Assembly (NCBI GenBank): GCA_035290965.1
Contig: DATDTD010000072.1
Span: 1-16,865 of the forward strand
Length of the DNA stretch: 16,865 nucleotides
Direction: 5' to 3'
Origin: JAGVNX01 sp035290965
Lineage (GTDB): Archaea; Iainarchaeota; Iainarchaeia; Iainarchaeales; GCA-2688035
Both the position numbers and the translations under genes were made by a program. This document shows positions 7,244-14,072 of the stretch, in pieces (positions within the stretch are counted from its first letter, which is position 1; each line of letters starts with the position of its first letter). The notes below the pieces were generated by a model, which made no database searches, was not told the DNA's origin, and was given only the letters and a program-made list of their open reading frames with translations.

Positions 7244-8368
7244 TCAGAAAAGCCCTTTTCTTTTTTCCTTCTGCTTTTCCTCTTTTGACATTTCTTCAAA
7301 GAGTTCTTTCTGTTTTTTGCTCAATCCCTTTGGAGTTTCAATTATTATTTTTATGAATTCGTCTCCGCGCGCCCTTGATTCCAAATGTTTTATTCCCTTT
7401 CCGTTCAGCCTGAAAATTGTTCCTGCCTGTGTTCCTGCGGGAATGTTCAGTGAAACATTTCCTTCTAAAGTCGGGACGTCTATTTTTGCGCCAAGCGCTG
7501 CTTCGCTGAAACTAATCGGAATTTCCGCTAAAATATCGTAATTGTCTCTTTTGAAAATTTTGTGGTTTTCAACAAAAATTACAACAAACAGGTCTCCTGC
7601 TCCTGCATTTCCTTCATTGCCCATTGCTTCCATTCTCAAATGGTTTCCTGTATTTACTCCAGCGGGAATTTTTGCCTTGATTGTTTTTCTTGCAAGAATT
7701 CTTCCTTCTCCCTTACATTCTTTGCAAATGTTTTTTGCTGTCCTGCCTGTTCCATTGCATTTGGGGCAGACGCTTTGAGTAGTAAAAATTCCGAATGGCA
7801 TTCTTCTTGTTTCACTTATTGTTCCTCTTCCTTTGCACTGGGGGCAGGTGTTTAATTCCCCGTCTTTTGCGCCTGTTCCTTTGCACGCATGGCATTTTTC
7901 AAGCCTGTCAAAAACAATTTCTTTTTCTGTTCCGAATGCTGCTTCTTCAAATGAAATTTTCAAATCAACCCTTAAATTCGAGCCGCGTGTTTTTCTTGTT
8001 CTCGCGCTTTGCCTTCCGAATGAGCTTCCGAACAAATCCCCGAAGCCGAATTCTTCAAAGCCTCCCATGTTCCTGAACAGGCTTTCAAAATCAAAGTCGA
8101 ATCCGCTTCCCTGAGAACCGCCCTGCCTCTGGTATCCCTGAAAGCCTTCAAACGCGTGCCCGTACTGGTCGTAATTTGCTTTTTTCTGGGAATCAGAAAG
8201 CACCTGGTATGCTTCAAGGACTTCCTTGAATTTTTCTTCCGCGCCAGCTTCCTTGTTCAGATCTGGATGGAATTTTTTCGCGAGTTCCTTGTAGGCCTGC
8301 TTTACTTCTTCAATGCCCGCGCCTTTTTTCAGCCCGAGCACATCATAATAATCGCGCTTCTCGGACAT
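7244..8368 (-). CDS. dnaJ: Chaperone protein DnaJ (type I Hsp40)
   Basis: Co-chaperone that delivers unfolded proteins to DnaK and stimulates its ATPase. The full-length 374-residue type I protein has a J domain (about 5-70) with His34-Pro35-Asp36, a glycine/phenylalanine-rich stretch (about 72-118), and four zinc-binding CxxCxGxG repeats: Cys159/162, Cys175/178, Cys201/204 and Cys215/218. These are followed by the two C-terminal substrate-binding beta domains and a charged tail ending EKRKGLF. The start ATG shares one base with the dnaK stop (TAATG), so the two are translationally coupled. It is the last gene of the grpE-dnaK-dnaJ operon. It resembles bacterial DnaJ, as usual in archaea that have the system. 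Confidence 0.97.
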   Translation of the reverse strand: MSEKRDYYDVLGLKKGAGIEEVKQAYKELAKKFHPDLNKEAGAEEKFKEVLEAYQVLSDSQKKANYDQYGHAFEGFQGYQRQGGSQGSGFDFDFESLFRNMGGFEEFGFGDLFGSSFGRQSARTRKTRGSNLRVDLKISFEEAAFGTEKEIVFDRLEKCHACKGTGAKDGELNTCPQCKGRGTISETRRMPFGIFTTQSVCPKCNGTGRTAKNICKECKGEGRILARKTIKAKIPAGVNTGNHLRMEAMGNEGNAGAGDLFVVIFVENHKIFKRDNYDILAEIPISFSEAALGAKIDVPTLEGNVSLNIPAGTQAGTIFRLNGKGIKHLESRARGDEFIKIIIETPKGLSKKQKELFEEMSKEEKQKEKRKGLF

Positions 8369-10242
8369 TACTTTTCATCCTTTTCCTCGAAGTCAGCGTC
8401 AACTACTTTTCCTTTTTTGTTTTTTTCATGCGGCTCTGAGTTTTCATCGCTGTTTTCTTGTGCTCCCCGCTCTTCGGAACTTGGCTTTCCTGTTTTTTTG
8501 TAAATCTCTGTTCCGATTTCCTGCAGGACTTTGTTCAGTTCGTCAAGTTTTGCCTTTATTCTTTTTGCGTCTTTGGGTTCCTGTTTTGTCAAATCGCGCA
8601 GTTCGTTCAGCTTGTCAGTAATTTTTATTGTCTGTTCCTGGCTGATTTTTTCCTTGAACTGTTCAATGGTTTTTTCCGCATTGTAAAGCGTTGCGTCTGC
8701 CTGATTAATGATGTCAATTTCTTCCCTGTATTTTTTGTCCTCTTCGGCGTGCGCTTCGGCATCTTTTTTCATTTTTTCAATTTCCTCTTCCGAAAGTTTC
8801 AAAGAGGCAACAATCTGGATGCTCTGTTCTTTTCCTGTCCCCAAATCTTTTGCCTTTACATTCACTATTCCGTTTGCGTCAATGTCAAAGCTTACTTCAA
8901 TCTGCGGAACTCCTCTCGGTGCGGGCGGAATTCCAATCAGCTGGAATCTGCCAAGGGATTTGTTGTCTTTTGCAAGCTCTCTTTCTCCCTGCAGAACATG
9001 AATGTCTACAGCAGGCTGGCTGTCTGATGCAGTTGAAAAAACCTGGCTTTTTCTTGTAGGGATGGTTGTATTGCGCGCAATAAGCGCAGTTCTCACTCCG
9101 CCTAAAGTTTCAATTCCAAGAGTTAAAGGAGTCACATCAAGAAGAAGAATGTCTTTTACTTCTCCAGAAAGAACTCCTGCCTGTACTGCTGCGCCTGCTG
9201 CAACGCATTCCATTGGGTCTACTCCCCTTTCTGGCTTTGCGCCGAGCATTGATTCAACAAATTTTTGCACTATCGGCATTCTTGTTGGGCCTCCAACAAG
9301 AATTATTCTTGTTACATCTCCAGGCGCCATTTTTGCGTCTGCAAGAGCCTGCCTTGTGGGCTTTTCGCATTTTTTAATGATTGGCTCTACAAGCTGTTCT
9401 AACTTTGTCCTTGTAAGTTTTATTACAAAATGCTTCGGGCCTTCTTTTGTCGCTGTAATATATGGCAGGTTTATTTCTGTTTCCATTACAGAGCTTAATT
9501 CTATTTTTGCCCTTTCTCCCGACTCTCTCAGCCTTTGCATTGCCATTGAATCCTTTGTAAGGTCAATCCCTTCCATTTTCTTGAATTCGCTTACCAAAAA
9601 ATTGACTATTGCATTGTCCATGTCTGTTCCGCCGAGTTGTGTATCTCCTGAAGTGCTTTTGACTTCAAATACTCCGGAACCGAATTCCATTATTGTAACA
9701 TCCAGAGTTCCGCCGCCGAAATCAAAAACAAGAATCTTGTTTTCCTTTCCTTTTTTGTCAAGCCCATAAGCAAGGCTTGCCGCAGTCGGCTCGTTGATTA
9801 TTCTTACTACATCCAAGCCTGCAATTTTTCCCGCATCCTTTGTCGCCTGCCTCTGGTTGTCGTCAAAATAAGCCGGCACAGTAATTACCGCCTTTTCAAT
9901 TTTTTCTCCCAGAAATTCTTCCGCGTCTTTTTTTATTTTCTGCAGTATGAATGCGCTCAATTGCTGCGGAGAATATTCCTTTCCGTTTGCCTTGTACCTG
10001 AAATCAGTTCCCATTTTTCTTTTGAAGGCGGTAAAGGTTCTTTCAGGATTGCTGACTGCCTGCCTTTTTGCAGGTTCCCCTACAAGCAGCTGCCCGTCTT
10101 TTGTAAACGCAACATAGCTTGGAAACGCTTTTCCATAAACAGAAGCGCCTTCAGAGCTTGGAATTATTTTCGGCTTTCCTGCTTCCAAAAACGCTGCGGC
10201 AGAGTTCGATGTGCCGAGATCTATCCCTACGATTTTACTCAT
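8368..10242 (-). CDS. dnaK: Chaperone protein DnaK (Hsp70)
   Basis: ATP-driven chaperone that binds and releases exposed hydrophobic peptides. The 624-residue bacterial-type protein has the phosphate-1 motif GIDLGTSNS (6-14), VFDFGGGTLDVTI (172-184), the adenosine motif ILVGGPTRMPIV (304-315), the interdomain linker around DILLLDVTPL (354-363), the substrate-binding domain, the helical lid, and an acidic tail ending VVDADFEEKDEK. Translation should be efficient: GGGAGGAATTAAA directly precedes ATG 10242, and this same stretch encodes the last codons of the upstream homing endonuclease, whose TGA overlaps the dnaK ATG (ATGA). The stop overlaps the dnaJ start. Confidence 0.97.
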   Translation of the reverse strand: MSKIVGIDLGTSNSAAAFLEAGKPKIIPSSEGASVYGKAFPSYVAFTKDGQLLVGEPAKRQAVSNPERTFTAFKRKMGTDFRYKANGKEYSPQQLSAFILQKIKKDAEEFLGEKIEKAVITVPAYFDDNQRQATKDAGKIAGLDVVRIINEPTAASLAYGLDKKGKENKILVFDFGGGTLDVTIMEFGSGVFEVKSTSGDTQLGGTDMDNAIVNFLVSEFKKMEGIDLTKDSMAMQRLRESGERAKIELSSVMETEINLPYITATKEGPKHFVIKLTRTKLEQLVEPIIKKCEKPTRQALADAKMAPGDVTRIILVGGPTRMPIVQKFVESMLGAKPERGVDPMECVAAGAAVQAGVLSGEVKDILLLDVTPLTLGIETLGGVRTALIARNTTIPTRKSQVFSTASDSQPAVDIHVLQGERELAKDNKSLGRFQLIGIPPAPRGVPQIEVSFDIDANGIVNVKAKDLGTGKEQSIQIVASLKLSEEEIEKMKKDAEAHAEEDKKYREEIDIINQADATLYNAEKTIEQFKEKISQEQTIKITDKLNELRDLTKQEPKDAKRIKAKLDELNKVLQEIGTEIYKKTGKPSSEERGAQENSDENSEPHEKNKKGKVVDADFEEKDEK

Positions 10243-11177
10243 TTTAATTCCTCCCTTGTTTTTTGGACTGTTTTGCTTTTTTTGCTGTGCAATAAATGAA
10301 TCCCGATTTCATTAATCCATTTTGTCAAGTGTTTTTTTGGTATGCTTAATCTAAAGATTATCTTTTTCGCGATTATTGGTTTGCCATTATAAAAATATTT
10401 TCTTCCTCTTCCATCCATAGAAAGAATGGAACTTTCTATGCCTTTGGATTCTAAATATTCTTTTATTCTATCAATAAGATATTTGTTTGAATTGTACAAA
10501 TAAACATGGATGTAATTTTCTTGTTTTAGAACGCTTCCTTCAGCATCCCAAAAAGCGGCAATAAATTTTTTAGCAAGTTCGTCTTTTTTGAGAATGTATT
10601 CTATTGTATCTTTTCGTATTCCCTCTTGGTTCTTTATAAGGTCTGCGATCAATACGTCAGAAAGTCGCAGTCGCCACAAACCATTCGGCCTTTCCTCTTG
10701 AGTTACTGCTCCATACTTTTGCATAAAATTTAGCAAAGGCTCTCTTAGTTCTTTGTCTTTATTAAAAACTTCAACCTGGAATTTTTGAACTGATCCATCC
10801 CCTAAAGTAAAACCAATAATATATGCTAATTCTGGGGTTATCTCTATAATGTTTTTTTTGTAGATATTTCCATTTTTCTCATGAATCGTAATATTGTTTT
10901 CTGCACCGGCAGTGGCAATATTGCTAATGTGGTTTCTTACAAATGAAATGTCGAGTCGATTGAACCAATGTTGTAATGTTGAGTCTGAAACTCCAGTTAT
11001 TTTTTCGATTTCAGTGATATTGTATTTTGGATAAAGTGTCTTCAAAAATTTTTTAAGTCTTTCTGAGCCAATCCTTTTTTGCATAGTTTGAAAATTGCCT
11101 TTTTTTCTAATCTCAATAATCTCTTTCAGCAGTCCCAAGTTTTCAGGGGTCAAATCTATTCCACTTATTTTTTCCAT
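10239..11177 (-). CDS. LAGLIDADG homing endonuclease between grpE and dnaK
   Basis: A free-standing 312-residue protein with two LAGLIDADG motifs: LAYIIGFTLGDGSV (117-130, catalytic Asp127) and FIAAFWDAEGSV (205-216, catalytic Glu213). Two motifs in one chain suggest a monomeric enzyme cutting an asymmetric site. Upstream is a helix-turn-helix segment (about 52-75, with ITEIEKITGVSDSTLQHWF) that probably adds DNA recognition. There is no intein splice motif and no host exons, so it is neither an intein nor an obvious intron ORF. It lies on the operon strand, its stop overlaps the dnaK ATG, and its last codons supply the dnaK ribosome-binding site. The gene is visibly more AT-rich than dnaK, as expected of a newcomer. 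A GTGGTTTAA sequence precedes its ATG. Both acidic residues are intact, so it may be active. Confidence 0.92.
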   Translation of the reverse strand: MEKISGIDLTPENLGLLKEIIEIRKKGNFQTMQKRIGSERLKKFLKTLYPKYNITEIEKITGVSDSTLQHWFNRLDISFVRNHISNIATAGAENNITIHEKNGNIYKKNIIEITPELAYIIGFTLGDGSVQKFQVEVFNKDKELREPLLNFMQKYGAVTQEERPNGLWRLRLSDVLIADLIKNQEGIRKDTIEYILKKDELAKKFIAAFWDAEGSVLKQENYIHVYLYNSNKYLIDRIKEYLESKGIESSILSMDGRGRKYFYNGKPIIAKKIIFRLSIPKKHLTKWINEIGIHLLHSKKSKTVQKTREELK

Positions 11178-11192
11178 TTAAACCACTTTTTT

Positions 11193-11279
11193 TTATTCTT
11201 CTTCGAACGGGCTTTCTGGGCTGTCGGGAATCATGCCGTCCATGTCGTCCGGAAAAGGATTTTTTTTCAGCATTTTCAT
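11193..11279 (-). CDS. Small acidic ORF in the grpE-dnaK operon (28 aa)
   Basis: An ATG at 11279 with GGAG 9 nt upstream opens a 28-codon frame ending in TAA. The peptide has a short basic start (MKMLKKNPFP) and then an acidic, proline-containing tail with DDMDGMIPDSPESPFEEE. It lies 40 nt after grpE and 15 nt before the endonuclease gene, on the operon strand. I do not recognise a family. The acidic end recalls tails through which Hsp70 or SSB proteins recruit partners, but that is only a resemblance in composition. A second possible start is two codons downstream. Confidence 0.5.
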   Translation of the reverse strand: MKMLKKNPFPDDMDGMIPDSPESPFEEE

Positions 11280-11319
11280 TCAAACCAACTCCGATTTTTT
11301 TTTGCATCTTGAATCTTTT

Positions 11320-11784
11320 TTAATTCTTTTTATTAATTTTTACCTTGGCTGCCCTTAAAAGCCTGCCTTTCAGCAGATAGCCTTTCTGCAGCTCCTCCAG
11401 AATTTCGTCTTCCTGCTTTTCAGGATTTTTTTCCTGCAATACTGCCTCGTGAAAATCCGGATTGAATTTTTCCCCTGTGCTTTTTATTTCCTTTAACCCG
11501 TGTTTCTGCATTATTGAAACAAGCTGTTTCTGCAGCGCTGAAATCCCGTGCAGTGCTTCCTGTTTTGAAACATTTTCCTGTTTCTGCATTTTTTCAATTG
11601 CAGCCTGAAAGCTGTCGAGCAATGGCAGGAATTCCCTTATTGTTTCTGAGTTTGCAAATTCAATGAAATCCTTTTTCTGGCTTTCAATGCGCTTGCAGGA
11701 ATTCTCGAATTCAGCCTGCACTCTCTGCAAAGTTTCTTTCAGTTCCGCAATCTGCTTTTCCTTTTCCGCGAGTTTCTGCTGCAA
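11320..11784 (-). CDS. grpE: Nucleotide exchange factor GrpE
   Basis: GrpE releases ADP from DnaK and so drives the chaperone cycle. The 154-residue protein has the expected architecture: a long N-terminal coiled coil (about 1-60, rich in Gln/Glu/Lys), a four-helix dimerisation part with LPLLDSFQAAIEKM and GISALQKQLVSIMQKHG, and the C-terminal beta wing with STGEKFNPDFHEAV and LLKGRLLRAAKVKI. The long acidic N-terminal tail of many bacterial GrpEs is absent. The only sensible start is TTG at 11784, preceded by GTGGTTTT. A TATA-like sequence lies about 24-25 nt upstream, so this may be a leaderless TTG start. It is the first gene of the operon and divergent from the winged-helix gene. Confidence 0.92.
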   Translation of the reverse strand: MQQKLAEKEKQIAELKETLQRVQAEFENSCKRIESQKKDFIEFANSETIREFLPLLDSFQAAIEKMQKQENVSKQEALHGISALQKQLVSIMQKHGLKEIKSTGEKFNPDFHEAVLQEKNPEKQEDEILEELQKGYLLKGRLLRAAKVKINKKN

Positions 11785-11804
11785 AAAACCACTTTTTGTC
11801 TAAA

Positions 11805-11812
11805 CTATTTAA
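11805..11812 (-). promoter_or_regulatory. TATA box for the grpE-dnaK-dnaJ operon
   Basis: TTAAATAG on the minus strand is centred 24.5 nt from the TTG start at 11784. It lies in the 86-nt intergenic region shared with the divergent regulator gene, where an operator would be expected. I found no convincing palindrome there. Confidence 0.5.
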
Positions 11813-11840
11813 TCATTTACATATCTTTTTAAACAAAACC

Positions 11841-11848
11841 TTTTTATT
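11841..11848 (+). promoter_or_regulatory. TATA-like box for the winged-helix gene
   Basis: TTTTTATT is centred 26.5 nt upstream of ATG 11871, consistent with a leaderless transcript. Another T/A-rich candidate (TTTTTAAAC, ending 11834) lies further upstream. Confidence 0.45.
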
Positions 11849-11870
11849 CTTTTTCCGCGACAATTTCCTT

Positions 11871-12302
11871 ATGGTTCGGCTTTCAGGAAGGAACAACTTC
11901 AAGATTGTTGTGAAAAAGATTGAAAAGCCTTTTTCGCAGGGTTTTGAAAAGGAATTCGACTGGATTTGCAGCAGCCTGGGCTTTTTCGAGCCCATTGACA
12001 GGGGCAAAACAGCGGCAAATGTCTTCAGGGCAATTGTCCTTGCTGCAGAAAAGGGAAAGCCTCTTTCCAGCTCGCAGATTGCAAAAGCTGTTAAAATGAG
12101 CCGCGGTTCCGTAATAAACCATTTGAACAATCTCCAGAGAGCAGGGCTTATTGTGCGGCAGGGAAGGTTTTATTTTCCAAGGAGCCTGAGCCTTTTCCGC
12201 ACTGTTGAGGAAATAGAAGAAGACATTGACAGGGTTTTCAACAAAATAAAGGAAGCCGCGCGCGAATTGGACAAAAAATTCGGAATAAACATTGAAGAAT
12301 AG
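11871..12302 (+). CDS. Winged helix-turn-helix transcriptional regulator next to the heat-shock operon
   Basis: The 143-residue protein has an N-terminal region (IVVKKIEKPFSQGFEKEFDW), a winged helix-turn-helix (about 64-103) with LSSSQIAKAVKMSRGSVINHLNNLQRAG split over the two helices, and the wing IVRQGRFYF. A C-terminal acidic coiled coil (about 111-137, VEEIEEDIDRVFNKIKEAA) probably mediates dimerisation. The fold is ArsR/TrmB-like. ATG 11871 is chosen; an upstream extension reads as hydrophobic noise. The gene is divergent from grpE with only 86 nt between the starts, the usual arrangement for a local regulator. By analogy with archaeal heat-shock repressors such as Phr it may control the chaperone operon; this is inference. 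Its TAG stop is followed in the same frame by the metalloprotease ORF. Confidence 0.85.
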   Translation: MVRLSGRNNFKIVVKKIEKPFSQGFEKEFDWICSSLGFFEPIDRGKTAANVFRAIVLAAEKGKPLSSSQIAKAVKMSRGSVINHLNNLQRAGLIVRQGRFYFPRSLSLFRTVEEIEEDIDRVFNKIKEAARELDKKFGINIEE

Positions 12303-12365
12303 CCGCAAAAAGCACGGGAATCTATTGAAAAATTTTTTGCAGCTGTTTTTTTTGCAGTTGGTTTC

Positions 12366-12974
12366 ATGGCTTTGGGTTTGCATTATGTTTTTTTTCCGGG
12401 AGTTGTTTTCCACGAGCTTTCGCATTATCTTGCATGCATTTTAACGGGCGTTGAAGTAAAGGAAGTAAGGCTCTTTGATCCCGAAGAAGCGTTTGTCCGC
12501 CACGCTGTCCCGCGCGCATGGCAGGCAGTGGTTATTTCAATTGCGCCTTTTGTAGTAGGAACAATTGCGGGTTATTACCTGTTGTTGTTTGCAATGCAGT
12601 TTTTTGCGCGCTCAAGCATTTTCTCGATTTTGTTTTTCTGGCTGGGATTTTCAGTTGTTTTGTTTTCTTTTCCAAGCACTCCCGATGCAATGAACGCATT
12701 CAACAGTGTTTTCAATGCATTAAAAAACAGGATTTCAAAAGGAAGCATTCCGAACAGAATTGCATGGGCCCTTGTTTCCCCAATTGTTTTCCTGCCGTTG
12801 ATTTTAATTACTGGTTTTTTCCTGCTGTTCGATAAGATTGTTTTCCTGAGAATTTTATGGGCTGCATTCCTGTTCCTTATTACATTTAATCCCGCATGGC
12901 TTTTTTCAATCTGGAGTTTTTTGGATTCGCTTCTGAAGGGATTTTTTTCCTGGATTTTCAAAGGCATTTTGTAA
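12366..12974 (+). CDS. Membrane zinc metalloprotease with HExxH motif (M50-like)
   Basis: A polytopic membrane protein of 202 residues with HELSH (His16, Glu17, His20) inside a hydrophobic segment (FFPGVVFHELSHYLACILTG), as in site-2-type intramembrane proteases. Five or six membrane segments follow. The usual third-ligand motif of M50 proteases is not obvious; Asp107 in FPSTPDAMN is a candidate. ATG 12366 (preceded by TTGGTTTC) is the only standard start in the frame. However, the 21 codons between the upstream TAG and this ATG are open, in frame, and encode a polar stretch followed by a hydrophobic one (FFAAVFFAVGF), so the natural N-terminus may be longer. It is co-directional with the winged-helix gene, 63 nt away, and probably co-transcribed. 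Its substrate is unknown. Confidence 0.78.
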   Translation: MALGLHYVFFPGVVFHELSHYLACILTGVEVKEVRLFDPEEAFVRHAVPRAWQAVVISIAPFVVGTIAGYYLLLFAMQFFARSSIFSILFFWLGFSVVLFSFPSTPDAMNAFNSVFNALKNRISKGSIPNRIAWALVSPIVFLPLILITGFFLLFDKIVFLRILWAAFLFLITFNPAWLFSIWSFLDSLLKGFFSWIFKGIL

Positions 12975-13020
12975 GGCGCAGGTTTTTTATTTTCCTCAAC
13001 ACTTATTATTTTTGGTTTGA

Positions 13021-13497
13021 ATGGCTGAAAGAATAAGAAGGGCAAGGATTCACACAGGCATGGCTTTGAAAAAAATCCGCGCTCCGCGCAGGCTTGTTGA
13101 AAGAGTCTGGCCGGGCCCGAGGCTCTACAGGAAAGACCTTGTTGTTTCCCTTGAAAGCATGAGGCCATGGGTAAAAACTCTTCCCGCCTCGAGGCAGAAC
13201 CAGCTGGAAGCAGTAAAGAAATGGCTGGATGTTGTAAGAAAGAACCGCATTCAAATTTTTATTCTTATTGCGGAAAAAGGCCCGGCTGTTTTTGAGGAGT
13301 TCAGGACAGACGATCCTGAACTCAATGACGCAATCACTGGCCTGCAGAAATGGTCCAAGAGAACTCTTTTCCCGCCTATTTTCAATAAAGCAAGGTATTA
13401 CTATTACATTGCCGTAAATCGAAAAGGCGATCTGGTTCTGACGCGAAATCCGAACAATGCAATCATAGGCGAACTGCCCATTCCCAAGCGCAGATGA
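13021..13497 (+). CDS. Basic hypothetical protein (158 aa)
   Basis: Not recognised. The N-terminal third is strongly basic (MAERIRRARIHTG, IRAPRRLVERVWPGPRLYRK), suggesting nucleic-acid contact. The middle is a predicted helical segment with QLEAVKKWLDVVRKNR, then a strand IQIFILIAEKGPAVFEEF. The end contains ARYYYYIAVNRKGDLVLTRNP, which looks like a beta hairpin. There is no signal peptide or membrane segment. TTTGGTTTGA precedes the ATG, and a T-rich TATA candidate (12984-12991) lies about 34 nt upstream. Codon use matches the neighbours, and the uninterrupted frame supports a real gene. It converges with the gene at 13532. Confidence 0.7.
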   Translation: MAERIRRARIHTGMALKKIRAPRRLVERVWPGPRLYRKDLVVSLESMRPWVKTLPASRQNQLEAVKKWLDVVRKNRIQIFILIAEKGPAVFEEFRTDDPELNDAITGLQKWSKRTLFPPIFNKARYYYYIAVNRKGDLVLTRNPNNAIIGELPIPKRR

Positions 13498-13531
13498 TTT
13501 CAAAAGAAGCAAACCTTAGTTGAAATGCTTG

Positions 13532-13939
13532 CTAAGCAGCGGCGATTATTTTTCCAACAGTTTGTGCGCCTTGAGATTTTATAAGCTTAACAAATTCAGC
13601 ATACCCATACCTGTTGGCAAACGCCATCATCTTCCAAGGAGTTGCTAGAGTCATTACTTCAGCCATTGCTTTAGCTCCCACTGCCTTGACTAGAGCAGAA
13701 GGCTTTGTAAACCTTCCCTGCCGCTTGAAAGCAGTAATAAGCGAACTCAAGTCATACTTTGACCTGCGAAGTACGTTCAAATTTTGCGTGCCCAGTTCAC
13801 GCATAAATTGCACGCTCTTATTGCCCTGTGCAGAATACAAAAGGTCGCGAGAAAGCCCACGCATTAAAGTAGCCGGTTTAACACCTAAAACATGCCTGCG
13901 CGCTGGTCGGGTCCTTCGTGGAACCTGTTTCGAATTCAT
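13532..13939 (-). CDS. Basic helical hypothetical protein (135 aa)
   Basis: Not recognised. The likely start is ATG 13939, because a TATA-like TATTAAAA sits 27 nt upstream; a longer frame to 13981 would run through that box. The N-terminus is arginine-rich (KQVPRRTRPARRH). The rest is helical, with similar-looking segments (LITAFKRQGRF, LVKAVGAKAMAEVM, FVKLIKSQGAQTVGKII) that may form a small helical repeat. There is no membrane segment. Codon choice looks different from the surrounding genes, for instance more GCT and CTT, hinting at separate ancestry. It could be a nucleic-acid-binding protein from its charge alone. Confidence 0.65.
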   Translation of the reverse strand: MNSKQVPRRTRPARRHVLGVKPATLMRGLSRDLLYSAQGNKSVQFMRELGTQNLNVLRRSKYDLSSLITAFKRQGRFTKPSALVKAVGAKAMAEVMTLATPWKMMAFANRYGYAEFVKLIKSQGAQTVGKIIAAA

Positions 13940-13962
13940 AAAAATACTGGTGTCTTTGTTAC

Positions 13963-13970
13963 TTTTAATA
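13963..13970 (-). promoter_or_regulatory. TATA-like box for the 13532-13939 gene
   Basis: TATTAAAA on the minus strand is centred 27.5 nt from ATG 13939. This supports the shorter start and a leaderless mRNA. Confidence 0.5.
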
Positions 13971-14042
13971 CTATTGTGCATCTGAATTCGCCAAAAATTT
14001 CCCCTGTGCTTTTTCTGAATTTGCGATGCCTTGCTGGATGTT

Positions 14043-14050
14043 TTTTATAC
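14043..14050 (+). promoter_or_regulatory. TATA box for the 14073 membrane-protein gene
   Basis: TTTTATAC is centred 26.5 nt upstream of ATG 14073, supporting that start over the in-frame upstream one and implying a leaderless transcript. Confidence 0.55.
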
Positions 14051-14072
14051 TTCTTTGTTCCTATATCTCTGC

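Noticed and set aside
9002..9769. Plus-strand open frame of 255 codons opposite dnaK
   Set aside because: It is a shadow of the strongly conserved dnaK coding strand with no domain of its own.
11193..11320. Duplicated grpE or dnaK end next to the first endonuclease, by analogy with the second element
   Set aside because: The 28-residue ORF shows no similarity to the GrpE C-terminus or the DnaK N-terminus, so no recoded tail is visible there.
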